Origin: Tsukamurella pulmonis
GTDB taxonomy: Bacteria > Actinomycetota > Actinomycetes > Mycobacteriales > Mycobacteriaceae
NCBI RefSeq assembly: GCF_900103175.1
Contig: NZ_FNLF01000002.1
Span: 2,246,136 to 2,310,135, forward strand
Length of the DNA: 64,000 nt
Reading direction: 5' to 3'
Below, piece by piece: positions 1-9,348 of the stretch. The notes beneath the pieces were generated by a model, which saw only the letters and a program-made list of their open reading frames with translations, was not told where the DNA came from and did not search any database. A program made the translations under genes and the position numbers. Numbering within the stretch: the first letter of the stretch is position 1; the number at the start of each line of letters is the position of its first letter.

Positions 1-654
1 GCGGGCACCTACGGGCGCGAGCGCGACCTGTCGGTACTCGCGCGCCGCGAGCACACCGACTCCCGCAACGACCCGGTCGCCGGCGAGGCGGCCCGCGCCG
101 CCGACGCGGTGCCCGCGGCGCTCGGCGGTGTCGACGAGGCCACCCGCGCCGTTCTCGACGCCGCGGTCGCCCTGTTCACCGAGGGACCGTTCCGCGCCTT
201 CAGCCCGTCCGACGTCGGCCCCGACAACACGCACGTCGTGGGCGGCGCGGTGCGCTTCCTCGACTACGAGTGGGCGGGCTTCCGCGACGGCGCGCTGGAC
301 GTGGCGTACGTCCTGCTGACCTACCCCGACTGCATCGAGGACGGCCACGACCCGGACCTCGACGTCGCGATCGTGGAGGCGTGGCGCTCCGAGGTCGTGC
401 GCCTGTGGCCCCGGCTGGCCGACGACGTCGCGCTCCGCCGGCACGTGACCACCGCGAAGCTGGCCTGGCTGACGCTCGCCACCTACTGGGCGCTCGGCCT
501 GGACTCCGCCAGCCGCATCGACGCCGGCCATCTCGACAGCCTGCCCGCCTGGTCCAACGACGATCTCGCCGCCCGGTGGGACCGGCTGGCCGCCGCCGAC
601 CCCCGCGTGCACGACTTCGCCGTCGCCGCCGCCGCGGAGGTCCGCGCGCTATGA
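1..654 (+). CDS. Phosphotransferase (APH-like) family protein, 5' end missing
   Basis: The frame is open from the first base of the window, so only the C-terminal 217 residues are present and the start lies upstream. The stretch [10 protein letters not shown] resembles the catalytic HGDxxxxN loop of aminoglycoside/choline kinase-like phosphotransferases, with the usual His replaced. [18 protein letters not shown] matches the following metal-binding D-x-E segment of that fold. These enzymes transfer phosphate from ATP to small hydroxylated substrates. No substrate can be named from this fragment. The stop is 25 bases before rarA on the same strand, so the two may be cotranscribed. The family call rests on two motifs only. 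Confidence 0.6.
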   Translation, partial: AGTYGRERDLSVLARREHTDSRNDPVAGEAARAADAVPAALGGVDEATRAVLDAAVALFTEGPFRAFSPSDVGPDNTHVVGGAVRFLDYEWAGFRDGALDVAYVLLTYPDCIEDGHDPDLDVAIVEAWRSEVVRLWPRLADDVALRRHVTTAKLAWLTLATYWALGLDSASRIDAGHLDSLPAWSNDDLAARWDRLAAADPRVHDFAVAAAAEVRAL

Positions 655-679
655 CCCGCCCCGCGGAGGTCCGCCTCCG

Positions 680-2050
680 GTGACCGGTTCCCTGTTCGGC
701 GACGACGGGGATCTCGGAGCGCCACCCGAAGCACCGTCGGCCCGCGGGCCGGTCGAGTTCGTCCCCACCCACGCGGGCACCCCGCTCGCCGTGCGCATGC
801 GCCCCCGCGACCTCGACGAGGTCCTCGGCCAGGAGCACCTGCTCGGACCGGGCACCCCGCTGCGCCGCCTGATCGACGGTGCCGGCGCGGCGAGCGTGAT
901 CCTCTACGGCCCGCCCGGCACCGGGAAGACGACGATCGCCTCGCTCATCTCCGGCGCGACGGGACGCCGGTTCGAGGCGCTGTCCGCGCTCTCCGCGGGC
1001 GTGAAGGACGTGCGCGCCGTCATCGAGCTGGCGCGCCGGCGTCTGCTCGTCGACGAGCAGACGGTCCTGTTCATCGACGAGGTGCACCGGTTCTCCAAGG
1101 CACAGCAGGACGCCCTGCTCGCGGCCGTCGAGAACCGGGTCGTGCTGCTCGTCGCGGCCACCACGGAGAACCCCAGCTTCTCCGTGGTCTCGCCGCTGCT
1201 CTCGCGGTCTCTGATCCTGCAGTTGCGGCCGCTCGAGCCCCCGCACATCTCCGAGCTCATCGATCGCGCCCTGACCGACCCGCGGGGGTACGACGGTGCG
1301 CTCACCATCGCCGACGAGGCCCGCGAGCACCTGGTGCGCCTCGCCGGCGGCGACGCCCGGCGCTCGCTGACCGCACTCGAAGCCGCCGCCGACGTGACGT
1401 TGGGGGAGGGCGGCGACGAGATCACCCTCGAGGCGGTCGAGTCGTCGATCGACACCGCAGCCGTGCGCTACGACCGCGCGGGCGATCAGCACTACGACGT
1501 GATCAGCGCCTTCATCAAGTCGATCCGCGGTTCGGACGTCGACGCGGCGCTGCACTACCTGGCCCGGATGATCTCGGCGGGCGAGGACCCGCGGTTCATC
1601 GCGCGACGTCTCGTGGTGCACGCCTCCGAGGACATCGGCATGGCCGACCCGCAGGCGCTGCTCGTCGCGACGGCCGCCGCGCAGGCCGTCCAGTTGATCG
1701 GCATGCCCGAGGCGCGGCTCGCGCTGGCGCAGGCCACGATCCACCTCGCGTCGGCGCCGAAGTCCGACGGGGTCGTCGCCGCCATCGGCGCCGCGATGGG
1801 CGACGTGGCGGCGGGCAAGGCGGGCCCGGTGCCGCCGCACCTGCGCGACGGGCACTACGCGGGCGCCGAGAAGCTCGGCAACGCGCAGGGCTACGTCTAT
1901 CCGCACCACGTCCCCGGCGGCGTCGCCGCGCAGCAGTACCCGCCCGACGATCTGGTGGGCGTCGACTACTACAGCCCCACCGACCACGGCTTCGAGCGCG
2001 AGATCGGCCCGCGGGTCACGCGGTTGCGCGGGATACTCCGGCGGCGGTAG
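680..2050 (+). CDS. rarA: Replication-associated recombination protein A (AAA+ ATPase)
   Basis: RarA (MgsA) is a clamp-loader-like AAA+ ATPase that acts at stalled replication forks. The 456-residue protein has Walker [10 protein letters not shown] (about 77-85), Walker [11 protein letters not shown] (about 129-138) and a sensor-1 segment AATTENPSF, followed by the lid and the C-terminal tetramerisation domain ending near [10 protein letters not shown]-type sequence. Length is normal for the family (about 440-460). The start is a GTG 25 bases after the previous stop; the N-terminal 30 residues are variable and precede the conserved [17 protein letters not shown]. Closeness of rarA to alaS is known from mycobacteria. 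Confidence 0.95.
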   Translation: MTGSLFGDDGDLGAPPEAPSARGPVEFVPTHAGTPLAVRMRPRDLDEVLGQEHLLGPGTPLRRLIDGAGAASVILYGPPGTGKTTIASLISGATGRRFEALSALSAGVKDVRAVIELARRRLLVDEQTVLFIDEVHRFSKAQQDALLAAVENRVVLLVAATTENPSFSVVSPLLSRSLILQLRPLEPPHISELIDRALTDPRGYDGALTIADEAREHLVRLAGGDARRSLTALEAAADVTLGEGGDEITLEAVESSIDTAAVRYDRAGDQHYDVISAFIKSIRGSDVDAALHYLARMISAGEDPRFIARRLVVHASEDIGMADPQALLVATAAAQAVQLIGMPEARLALAQATIHLASAPKSDGVVAAIGAAMGDVAAGKAGPVPPHLRDGHYAGAEKLGNAQGYVYPHHVPGGVAAQQYPPDDLVGVDYYSPTDHGFEREIGPRVTRLRGILRRR

Positions 2051-2163
2051 AGGCACCGGCGGACGGCGGCCGAGGAACGCACGTGCGAGGGGGCGTGGCG
2101 CGTCGGTAAGGTGGTCGGGTCGCTGTAACGCCCGATGACATTTCAGAAACGTGAAGGATCGCT

Positions 2164-4836
2164 GTGCAGACCCATGAGATTCGGAAGCGGTTCACGGACC
2201 ACTTCGTCAAGGCCGGACACACCCAGGTGCCGAGTGCCTCGCTGGTCCTCAACGACCCGAATCAGCTGTTCGTCATCGCGGGCATGGTGCCCTTCGTCCC
2301 CTTCTTCCTGGGCCAGCAGACCCCGCCCTACGATCGCGCCACGTCGATCCAGAAGTGCGTGCGCACGCTCGACATCGAAGAGGTCGGCATCACCACGCGG
2401 CACAACACCTTCTTCCAGATGGCGGGCAACTTCAGTTTCGGCGACTACTTCAAGCGCGATGCGATCCGCTTCGCCTGGTCCCTGCTGACGAACCCCGTCG
2501 ACGAGGGCGGCTTCGGGATGGATCCCGAGCGCCTGTGGTCGACCGTCTACCTCGACGACGACGAGGCCCGCGACCTGTGGCTCGAGGTCGGCCAGGTGCC
2601 CGAGCGCATCCAGCGCCGCGGCATGAAGGACAACTACTGGTCGATGGGAATCCCCGGCCCGGCCGGACCCTGCTCGGAGATCTTCTACGACCGCGGCCCC
2701 GAGTACGGCGCCCCGGGCGGCCCCGAGGCCGACGAGGACCGCTACATCGAGATCTGGAACCTCGTCTTCATGCAGAACGAGCGCGGCCAGGGCGGTGGCA
2801 AGGAGAACTTCGAGATCCTCGGGGAACTCCCGAAGAAGAACATCGACACCGGCATGGGTGTCGAGCGCGTCGCCTTCCTGCTGCAGGGCGTCGACAACGT
2901 CTACGACACCGACCTGCTGCGCCCGGTGATCGACCGCGCGCAGGAGCTCACCGGCCAGCGCTACAACGCCGGCGACGCCGAGCACGACCGCCTCTTCCGC
3001 GTCATCGCCGACCACACCCGCACGGCCGTCATGCTCATCGAAGACGGCGTCAACCCGGGCAACGACGGCCGCGGCTACGTACTGCGCCGGCTGCTGCGCC
3101 GCGTCGTCCGCTCGGCCCGCCTGCTCGGCGCCACGGGCGAGACGATGGGCGTCTTCGTCGACACCGTCATCGCGACCATGTCGCCGTCCTACCCCTCGCT
3201 CGCCGACGACGCGCAGCGCATCCGCACCGTCGCCACCGGCGAGGAGCAGGCCTTCCTCAAGACGCTCGAGCAGGGCACGACGCTCTTCGGCAACGCCGTC
3301 GACTCCACCAAGTCGTCGGGGAAGACGGAGCTCTCGGGCGACGACGCCTTCACCCTGCACGACACCTACGGCTTCCCGATCGACCTCACGCTCGAGATGG
3401 CCTCCGAGGCCGGGCTCACCGTCGACGAGGACGGCTTCCGCGCACTCATGGCCGAGCAGCGCCAGCGCGCCAAGGACGATGCGAACTCCCGCAAGTCGGC
3501 GCTCGCCGATCTGTCGGTGTTCCGCGAGTTCCTCGATCGCGGCCCCACCGAGTTCACCGGCTTCGACGAGCTGGTCTCCGACGCCCAGGTGCTCGGGCTG
3601 GTCCGCGACGGCGTCCGCGTGCCCGTGGTGAAGCAGGGCGAGGACGTGGAGATCGTGCTCGACCGCAGCCCGCTCTACGCGGAGGCCGGCGGCCAGCTCG
3701 CCGACATCGGCACCATCACCACCGCCGCCGGCGCGCAGATCGTGGTCACCGACGTGCAGCGCGTCGCCAAGACGCTGTGGCGCCACCAGGGCACCGTCGC
3801 CTCCGGTGAGGTCTTCGAGGGCGACACCGTGACCGTCGCCGTCGACGAGGGGCACCGCCACGGCAGCACCCAGGGGCATTCCGGCACCCACCTCGTGCAC
3901 GCCGCGCTGCGCCAGGTGCTCGGCCCCAACGCCGTGCAGGCCGGCTCTCTCAACAAGCCGGGCTATCTGCGCTTCGACTTCCGCTGGTCGGGCGGCCTGA
4001 GCGACGATCAGCGCAGCGACATCGAGCGGGTCACCAACGAGGCCGTGCAGGCCGACTACGCGGTGCACACCGACGTCACCGACCTGGAGACCGCCAAGCG
4101 GCGCGGCGCGATGGCGCTGTTCGGCGAGAACTACGGCGATCGCGTGCGCGTCGTCGAGATCGGCGGGCCGTTCTCGATGGAACTGTGCGGCGGCACCCAC
4201 GTCGCCAGTTCCGGCCTCGTCGGTCCCGTCACCGTGCTCGGTGAGAGCTCCGTCGGCTCGGGCGTGCGCCGCGTGGAGGCCTACGTCGGCCTCGATTCGC
4301 AGAAGTACCTCGCCAAGGAGCACGCACTCGTCTCCGCGCTGTCCAGCTCCCTCAAGGTGCCGTCGGAGGAGGTGCCGGCGCGTGTCGAGTCGCTGGTCAC
4401 CCGCCTCAAGGACGCCGAGAAGGAGCTCGAGAAGCTGCGCGCGCAGGCCGCGCTCTCAGCGCTCGCCGAGCTCGCCTCGAGCCCCGAGCGGGTCGGCGCC
4501 GTCCGGCTCGTCGCGGCGAAGGCGCCGCAGGGCGTCACCGCCGGCGATCTGCGCGGCCTGGTCACCCAGCTCAAGGGCCGCCTCGGCGCGGAGCCCGCCG
4601 TCATCGCCCTCTTCGCCGTCGACGGCGAGAAGGTGCCGTTCGTGGTGGCCGCCAACGACGCCGCGCAGGATCTGGGTGTCAAGGCGGGTGACGTCGTCAA
4701 GGCCGCCGCCCCGTCGGTGGGCGGCCGCGGCGGCGGCAAGGCCGACATGGCGCAGGGAGCGGGATCGGACGCCTCCGGTGTCGACGGTGCGCTCTCGGCG
4801 GTCCGGTCCGAGGTCGCGCGGACGGTCGGCGCCTGA
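2164..4836 (+). CDS. alaS: Alanine--tRNA ligase
   Basis: Class II synthetase that charges tRNA-Ala and edits mischarged Ser/Gly. The 890-residue product is full length. It opens with [19 protein letters not shown], typical of AlaRS, and the catalytic core includes [18 protein letters not shown]. The editing domain shows the zinc-binding HSGTHLVH and CGGTHV motifs, and the C-Ala domain ends in a glycine-rich tail ([12 protein letters not shown]). The start is a GTG; 113 bases separate it from rarA, so a separate promoter is likely. It is followed 2 bases later by ruvX, giving an alaS-ruvX-mltG-aroE operon, a common actinobacterial order. Confidence 0.98.
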   Translation: MQTHEIRKRFTDHFVKAGHTQVPSASLVLNDPNQLFVIAGMVPFVPFFLGQQTPPYDRATSIQKCVRTLDIEEVGITTRHNTFFQMAGNFSFGDYFKRDAIRFAWSLLTNPVDEGGFGMDPERLWSTVYLDDDEARDLWLEVGQVPERIQRRGMKDNYWSMGIPGPAGPCSEIFYDRGPEYGAPGGPEADEDRYIEIWNLVFMQNERGQGGGKENFEILGELPKKNIDTGMGVERVAFLLQGVDNVYDTDLLRPVIDRAQELTGQRYNAGDAEHDRLFRVIADHTRTAVMLIEDGVNPGNDGRGYVLRRLLRRVVRSARLLGATGETMGVFVDTVIATMSPSYPSLADDAQRIRTVATGEEQAFLKTLEQGTTLFGNAVDSTKSSGKTELSGDDAFTLHDTYGFPIDLTLEMASEAGLTVDEDGFRALMAEQRQRAKDDANSRKSALADLSVFREFLDRGPTEFTGFDELVSDAQVLGLVRDGVRVPVVKQGEDVEIVLDRSPLYAEAGGQLADIGTITTAAGAQIVVTDVQRVAKTLWRHQGTVASGEVFEGDTVTVAVDEGHRHGSTQGHSGTHLVHAALRQVLGPNAVQAGSLNKPGYLRFDFRWSGGLSDDQRSDIERVTNEAVQADYAVHTDVTDLETAKRRGAMALFGENYGDRVRVVEIGGPFSMELCGGTHVASSGLVGPVTVLGESSVGSGVRRVEAYVGLDSQKYLAKEHALVSALSSSLKVPSEEVPARVESLVTRLKDAEKELEKLRAQAALSALAELASSPERVGAVRLVAAKAPQGVTAGDLRGLVTQLKGRLGAEPAVIALFAVDGEKVPFVVAANDAAQDLGVKAGDVVKAAAPSVGGRGGGKADMAQGAGSDASGVDGALSAVRSEVARTVGA

Positions 4837-4838
4837 CG

Positions 4839-5327
4839 GTGAGCGGAGCGGACGCCGCCTGGGAGCGGGGCCGGCGGCTGGCGCTCGACGTGGGCAAGGC
4901 CCGCATCGGCGTGGCCGTCTCGGATCCCGACGGGATCCTGGCGACGCCCGTCGAGACGGTGCGCGCCGCCAAGGACGGCTCGGACCTGCGGCGGATCGCG
5001 CAGTTGGTCGTCGACTACGAGCCGGTGGAGATCGTCATCGGGTTGCCGCGGACCCTGCGTGGCGAGCGCGGCTCGTCGGCGAAGATGGCGGAGGGCTTCG
5101 CCCGGCGGCTCGCCGGTGTTCTCGGTGCGGCGAACGCAACGCCACCACGGGTATGTTTTTTCGATGAGCGCTTCACCACCGTCACCGCGCAGCGGGCGCT
5201 GCGCGAGAACGGGGTGCGGGCGAAGGAGCAGCGAGCGGTGATCGATCAAGCCGCTGCGGTGGCCATCCTGCAGGGGTGGCTCGATGAGCGTAGGCCGGTG
5301 CCCGGCCACGAGGAGGTCGACGAGTGA
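4839..5327 (+). CDS. ruvX: Putative Holliday junction resolvase RuvX (YqgF family)
   Basis: RNase H-fold nuclease of the YqgF/RuvX family, implicated in Holliday junction or pre-16S rRNA processing depending on species. Diagnostic motifs are [16 protein letters not shown] (first catalytic Asp), [16 protein letters not shown] and [15 protein letters not shown], in the right order in 162 residues. An N-terminal extension of about 14 residues ([14 protein letters not shown]) precedes the first strand, as in other actinobacterial members. The GTG start follows the alaS stop by 2 bases, and the 3' end overlaps the mltG start by 4 bases (GTGA), so translation is coupled. Confidence 0.95.
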   Translation: MSGADAAWERGRRLALDVGKARIGVAVSDPDGILATPVETVRAAKDGSDLRRIAQLVVDYEPVEIVIGLPRTLRGERGSSAKMAEGFARRLAGVLGAANATPPRVCFFDERFTTVTAQRALRENGVRAKEQRAVIDQAAAVAILQGWLDERRPVPGHEEVDE

Positions 5328-6583
5328 GCGACGGGTGGAACTACGAGCGCGCCGACCCGGTGTCGGTCGGCGGTGAGCGGCGGTCCACCCGCGCCGAGCG
5401 GCGACGGGCCGCGCAGCGCGCGCGGATCAAGCGCCGGCGGCGCTTCGCGCTGCTCTCGATGCTCGTGGTCTTCCTGGTCGTGGTCGGTGGCGTGCTGTGG
5501 ACGGTGCGCGGGTCCCTGTTCGGCGGTGCCGCGGCGCCGGAGGACTACCCCTCCGGGCAGGCCGGCCCCGAGGTCGTGGTGCACGTCATCGGGCAGAACA
5601 ACTCGGACTTCGCACAGAACCTCGTCGACGCCGGCGTGGTGAAGTCGGTCGGCGCGTTCAACCGCGCCGCGGGCGATAAGCCGATCTCGGCCGGCTACTA
5701 CGAGCTGCGCAAGTCGCTGCCCGCGGCGGACGTCGTGACCATGCTCGTGGATCCGGCGCGGACGCATCGCGTGGGCATGCTCAACGTCCCGGCCGGCGCG
5801 GTCCTCGATGACAAGCGCAACAAGGACAACAAGGTCTCGCCCGGCATCTTCAGTCAGCTCTCCGCCGCCACCGCGCACACGGTCGACGGCGTGAAGAAGC
5901 AGACGCCGAAGGCGGACTTCGTCAAGGTCGCGTCCAGCTCGACCGTCACGGATCTCGGCGTGCCGGAGTGGGCCGCCGCCACGGTCACCCGGCTCAAGGG
6001 CGACCATCGTCGCCTCGAGGGCCTGATCGCGCCCGGTGTCTGGGACCAGATCGACCCGTCGGGGACGCCGCAGGCGATCCTGCGCCAGCTGATCACCGCC
6101 TCCGCCAAGCAGTACGAAGCGCAGGGGCTGCTGACGGCGAGCCGCTCCTCCGCGGCCAAGCTCGCGCCGTACCAGGTGCTGGTGTCGGCGTCGATCGTCG
6201 AGCGCGAGGTCAACCAGGCCGACGACTACCCCAAGGTCGCCCGCGTCATCCTCAACCGGCTCGCGAAGAACCAGAAGCTGGAGATGGACTCCACGGTCAA
6301 CTACGGCGAGGCCGTCACCGGCATCGACGTGGCAGGCGAGAAGCTGCTCAAGAAGACCGAGTGGAACACCTACGCCAAGACGGGGCTTCCCGCCACGCCG
6401 ATCGGCGCCGTCGGCACCGACGCCCTCGTCGCGACCGAGAACCCCACGCCCGGCCCCTGGCTGTACTTCGTCACCGTCGACAACAAGGGCACGACGCTGT
6501 TCACGGACGACTTCGCGCAGCACGAGCGCAACCGGCAGAAGGCGTGCGACACCAAGTTCCTCACGGTGGGCTGCGGCCCGTGA
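5324..6583 (+). CDS. mltG: Endolytic murein transglycosylase MltG
   Basis: MltG cleaves nascent peptidoglycan strands at the membrane and so sets glycan chain length. The 419-residue protein has a basic cytoplasmic N terminus (about 1-40, [14 protein letters not shown]), one transmembrane segment (about 41-61, [19 protein letters not shown]), then the extracytoplasmic YceG domain. [10 protein letters not shown] (231-240) corresponds to the family's LEGxxxPxTY motif, and ASIVEREV carries the catalytic Glu (about 293). STVNYG follows, as expected. The start overlaps the ruvX stop by 4 bases and the stop overlaps the aroE start by 4 bases. Confidence 0.95.
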   Translation: MSDGWNYERADPVSVGGERRSTRAERRRAAQRARIKRRRRFALLSMLVVFLVVVGGVLWTVRGSLFGGAAAPEDYPSGQAGPEVVVHVIGQNNSDFAQNLVDAGVVKSVGAFNRAAGDKPISAGYYELRKSLPAADVVTMLVDPARTHRVGMLNVPAGAVLDDKRNKDNKVSPGIFSQLSAATAHTVDGVKKQTPKADFVKVASSSTVTDLGVPEWAAATVTRLKGDHRRLEGLIAPGVWDQIDPSGTPQAILRQLITASAKQYEAQGLLTASRSSAAKLAPYQVLVSASIVEREVNQADDYPKVARVILNRLAKNQKLEMDSTVNYGEAVTGIDVAGEKLLKKTEWNTYAKTGLPATPIGAVGTDALVATENPTPGPWLYFVTVDNKGTTLFTDDFAQHERNRQKACDTKFLTVGCGP

Positions 6584-7401
6584 CCGGGGCGCGGCGCGCG
6601 GCCGTGCTCGGCTCGCCGATCAGCCACTCGCTCTCGCCCGTCCTGCACGGCGCGGCGTTCGCCGCGCTCGGCCTGGACTGGACCTACGAGCGGATCGAGT
6701 GCGACGCGGAGGCGCTGCCCGGCCTCGTCGGCGGCTTCGGGCCCGAGTGGGTCGGCGTCTCGGTGACCATGCCGGGCAAGTTCGCCGCGCTGGAGTTCGC
6801 GACCGAGCGCACCGACCGCGCGGTCGTCGTCGGTTCCGCCAACACGCTGGTCCGCACCGAATCCGGCTGGCTCGCGGACTGCACCGACGTCGACGGTGCC
6901 GACGGCCTCCTCGCCGAGTGCGGGGCGACGGGGGAGTCCGCCGTCGTCGTCGGCGCCGGCGGTACGGCGCGTCCGGTGTTCGCCGCGCTCGCCGACCGGG
7001 GCTTCACCCGCACGACGGTGCTCGCCCGCTCGGAGGAGCGCGCCCAGGGGGCGCTCGCGTGTGCCGAGACGTTCGGCCTCACCGCGGACTGGGCCCCGCT
7101 GACCGCCGCGGCCGTTCCGCAGGCCGACGTGGTCGTCTCGACCCTGCCCGGAGCCGCCCAGTCCGACGACTTCCCGTTGACGGATGCGCTGTCCTCGGCG
7201 GCGCCCGCGGTGGCCGACGTCGCCTATGATCCGTGGCCCACTCTGCTGGTGGCGGCCGCGGAGTCGAAGGGCGCGCGCACCGCAGGCGGCCTGACGATGC
7301 TCCTGCACCAGGCGTTCCGGCAGTCCGAGTGGTTCACCGGCCAGGCGGCGCCGCGGGAGGCGATGACGGCGGCGCTGGCCGCCGCGAGGAAGGCGCGATG
7401 A
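6580..7401 (+). CDS. aroE: Shikimate dehydrogenase
   Basis: AroE reduces 3-dehydroshikimate to shikimate with NADPH in aromatic amino acid synthesis. The 273-residue product begins [20 protein letters not shown], the substrate-binding SxS motif. SVTMPGKFAAL holds the expected catalytic Lys (about 67) in a slightly changed context (VTxPxK usual). SANTLVR and CTDVDGADGL supply the catalytic Asp, and VVGAGGTARPVF is the NADP-binding loop. The chosen GTG overlaps the mltG stop (GTGA). An open frame continues upstream but has no family similarity. The 3' end overlaps the next ATG by 4 bases. Confidence 0.95.
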   Translation: MTGARRAAVLGSPISHSLSPVLHGAAFAALGLDWTYERIECDAEALPGLVGGFGPEWVGVSVTMPGKFAALEFATERTDRAVVVGSANTLVRTESGWLADCTDVDGADGLLAECGATGESAVVVGAGGTARPVFAALADRGFTRTTVLARSEERAQGALACAETFGLTADWAPLTAAAVPQADVVVSTLPGAAQSDDFPLTDALSSAAPAVADVAYDPWPTLLVAAAESKGARTAGGLTMLLHQAFRQSEWFTGQAAPREAMTAALAAARKAR

Positions 7402-7811
7402 CCACCGACTTCCGGTACCGCTTCCGGCCGCGGTACTACGAGATCGACCGCCAGGGCGTCATGTTCAACATGTGGTACCTCGGCTACGTCGACACGGCGA
7501 TCGGCGAGTTCTACGCCGATCGCGGCACGCCCTACGAGGCGATGCTCGCCGCCGGCTACGACTCGCAGGTGGTGCACGTCGAGCTCGACTACGCCGCGGG
7601 GCTGACCGATGAGGGCGACACCGAGCTCGTCCTGCGCACCGGCCGGATCGGCACCAAGAGCTTCACGATCGAGTTCGTGTTCGTCACCGACCTCGACGCC
7701 GCCGAGCCGACGGAGGCCGTCGCGGGGCGCATCGTCTACGCCGTGATCGCCACCGACGGCTCGGGCTCCATCCCGATCCCGGATGCGCTGCGCGAGGCGT
7801 TGCAAGCCTGA
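7398..7811 (+). CDS. Acyl-CoA thioesterase, hot-dog fold (4HBT family)
   Basis: A 137-residue single hot-dog domain protein. The N-terminal segment RYYEIDRQGVMFNMWYLGYVD matches the 4-hydroxybenzoyl-CoA thioesterase family signature, in which the Asp and the following helix (D-x-x-G-V-x-x-x-x-Y) form the active site. These enzymes hydrolyse acyl-CoA thioesters in the cytoplasm; chain length and substrate are not evident. The ATG overlaps the aroE stop by 4 bases (ATGA), so it belongs to the alaS-ruvX-mltG-aroE transcription unit, although no functional link with shikimate synthesis is obvious. Confidence 0.85.
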   Translation: MTTDFRYRFRPRYYEIDRQGVMFNMWYLGYVDTAIGEFYADRGTPYEAMLAAGYDSQVVHVELDYAAGLTDEGDTELVLRTGRIGTKSFTIEFVFVTDLDAAEPTEAVAGRIVYAVIATDGSGSIPIPDALREALQA

Positions 7812-7823
7812 CAGACTGGGCCC

Positions 7824-8252
7824 GTGGAGTGGGGGCTCTTCGGGGGTTTGATCCTCGCGTCGTTCGTCGCGTGGTGCGCCGCGCTGTGCTGGTTCGACGT
7901 GCGCGAGCGTCGCCTTCCGAACGTGCTCACGCTCCCCGCCGCGCTCCTCGCCGTCGCCGGCGCCGCCTGGGCACTGCTCGACGATGACGCGGCTCCCGCA
8001 TTCGGCGCCGCCCTGTGGACGGCGGTGAACGGTGCGGCGTTCCTCGCGCGTGGGATGGGCGCCGGAGATGTGAAGCTCGCTCCCGCGCTCGGTGCGGTCC
8101 TCGGCGCCGTGCTCGGCGTGCCCGCCGTCCTCCTCGCGGTCCTCGGGGCGCAGGTACTCACCGTGGCCTGGGCGCTCGCGATCCGCGACCGGACGGTGCC
8201 GCACGGCCCGGCCATGTGCGCGTCGGCCCTAGCGGTCCTCGTCGCCGGATGA
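7824..8252 (+). CDS. Prepilin peptidase, A24 family (short form)
   Basis: Membrane aspartyl peptidase of the type IV prepilin/CpaA-TadV type, 142 residues. It shows the two catalytic aspartate contexts: CWFDVRERRLPN after the first hydrophobic segment and GMGAGDVKLAPALG later. About four hydrophobic segments fill the rest. It lacks the N-terminal methyltransferase domain of PilD-type enzymes, as Flp/Tad-type peptidases do. The start is GTG; CAGACT ends 6 bases before it, possibly a -10 box for a leaderless message. A prepilin peptidase next to aroE is also seen in mycobacteria. No pilus gene lies nearby. Its 3' end overlaps the convergent MarR gene by 24 bases. Confidence 0.85.
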   Translation: MEWGLFGGLILASFVAWCAALCWFDVRERRLPNVLTLPAALLAVAGAAWALLDDDAAPAFGAALWTAVNGAAFLARGMGAGDVKLAPALGAVLGAVLGVPAVLLAVLGAQVLTVAWALAIRDRTVPHGPAMCASALAVLVAG

Positions 8253-8729
8253 CGGGAGCGCCGTCAGGCTCCGCAGCAGGGAGTCGAACGAGCGCAGATC
8301 CTCGTCGGACAAGGGGGCGAGCATGCCGCGCACCCGTTCGACGTGCCCGGGCAGGAGCCGTTCGATGAGTGCGCGCCCGGCCTCGGTGAGCGTGACGCGT
8401 TTGCCCCGCCCGTCGGTCGGGTCCGGGGTGCGGGTGATCAGTTCCGCCGACTCGAGCCGGTCGAGGCGTGAGGTGAGGCCCGCGCGGGTGATCAGGAGCT
8501 GATCGGCCAGGGTCGCGGGAGTGAGCGCGAACGGCTCCCCGGACCGGCGCAGTGTCGCCAGCACGTCGAATTCCCCTCGGCGCAGCCCCGCGCTCTCGAG
8601 GGGACCCTCGATCGCGGCGCGGGCCACCGCCTCGAACTGGGCCAACCTGCCGATGATGCTCATCGGGAGGATGTCGAGATCGGGATACTCGTTGCGCCAC
8701 TGGAACATGGCGGCGTCGACGTCGTGCAC
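8229..8729 (-). CDS. MarR family transcriptional regulator
   Basis: A 166-residue winged-helix regulator. The MarR core is visible: LRRGEFDVLATLRRSGEPFALTP (recognition of dimer and helix 2), LADQLLITRAGLTSRLDRLE (recognition helix) and ELITRTPDPTDGRGKRVTLT (wing), followed by a C-terminal dimerisation helix. The start is a GTG; an in-frame ATG seven residues in is an alternative. It is divergent from the cupin gene, and the 83-base gap contains an AT-rich inverted repeat, the usual MarR arrangement for repressing itself and the divergent gene. On the minus strand TAGTAA lies 9 bases before the start, a possible -10 box. Ligand unknown. Confidence 0.9.
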   Translation of the reverse strand: MHDVDAAMFQWRNEYPDLDILPMSIIGRLAQFEAVARAAIEGPLESAGLRRGEFDVLATLRRSGEPFALTPATLADQLLITRAGLTSRLDRLESAELITRTPDPTDGRGKRVTLTEAGRALIERLLPGHVERVRGMLAPLSDEDLRSFDSLLRSLTALPSSGDEDR

Positions 8730-8748
8730 GGAGGGAGATTACTACGTG

Positions 8749-8790
8749 TTGACCGAAGTCATTAGATGGTTAATGATCTAACTAATTAGC
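8749..8790 (+). promoter_or_regulatory. Promoter and candidate MarR operator ahead of the cupin gene
   Basis: TTGACC (8749-8754) and TAATGA (8771-8776) lie 16 bases apart and resemble sigma-70-type -35 and -10 boxes. The inverted repeat TTAGAT-N8-ATCTAA (8762-8767 and 8776-8781) spans the -10 box. A nested GTTA/TAAC pair is also present. The region is far richer in A+T than its surroundings. The divergent MarR protein probably binds here; this is inference from position and symmetry. Confidence 0.6.
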
Positions 8791-8812
8791 AATGTAACTA
8801 CTTGGAGGTCGC

Positions 8813-9274
8813 ATGTTCGTCAGGAAACCGGAGACGCTCGGCGGCGGCTCGGGCCCGCAGATCGCGCTCCTCGCCGACGCTTCGGCGACCGGCGGTGCCG
8901 CCAGTGTGCAACGTGTGCACCTGCCCGCAGGTACCGATGGCGCATCGCCGCACTTCCACACGATGTCGACCGAGATCTTCGCCGTGCTCGACGGTGCGCT
9001 GGAGATGCTCGTGGGCGACGAGCTCGCTCTGGTCGAGGAGGGCGAGCTCGCGGTGATCGCACCGAACACCGTGCACGCCTTCGCCGCCCCTGCGTCGACG
9101 TCCGCGTCAGCTCTGATCGTGCTCACGCCCGGTGTCGAGAGGTTCGGCTACTTCCGCCTTCTGCAATCCTTCGCGTCCGGTGCGGCGACGCCGGCGGACC
9201 TCCTGGCCGCTCAGGACGAGTACGACAACCACTTCGTCGACAGTCCGCTCTGGCGAGATCGCCCCCGCGGCTGA
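8813..9274 (+). CDS. Cupin domain-containing protein
   Basis: A 153-residue single-domain cupin. The first cupin motif appears as HFHTMSTEIFAVLDGALEM (G-x5-HxH-x-E-like, with one His of the pair followed by the Glu), and the second as VIAPNTVHAFAAP. Metal binding is therefore plausible. Such proteins are often quercetin dioxygenase-like enzymes or small-molecule binders; no substrate can be given. The ATG has a good ribosome binding site, GGAGG at 8804-8808. It is the only gene apparently controlled by the divergent MarR regulator, so it probably responds to the MarR ligand. Confidence 0.85.
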   Translation: MFVRKPETLGGGSGPQIALLADASATGGAASVQRVHLPAGTDGASPHFHTMSTEIFAVLDGALEMLVGDELALVEEGELAVIAPNTVHAFAAPASTSASALIVLTPGVERFGYFRLLQSFASGAATPADLLAAQDEYDNHFVDSPLWRDRPRG

Positions 9275-9348
9275 TAAGGCCGATTCCCTTGCACCCACGG
9301 TGAGCGCAAGGGGTCACAGGCGAATCCCGGACGCCTACCGTCGAATCC

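Noticed and set aside
9286-9312. Inverted repeat CCCTTGC-N13-GCAAGGG between the cupin and the first LLM gene
   Set aside because: Seven base pairs with a 13-base loop and no T-run make a weak terminator. It could end the cupin transcript, but the evidence is too thin to list.
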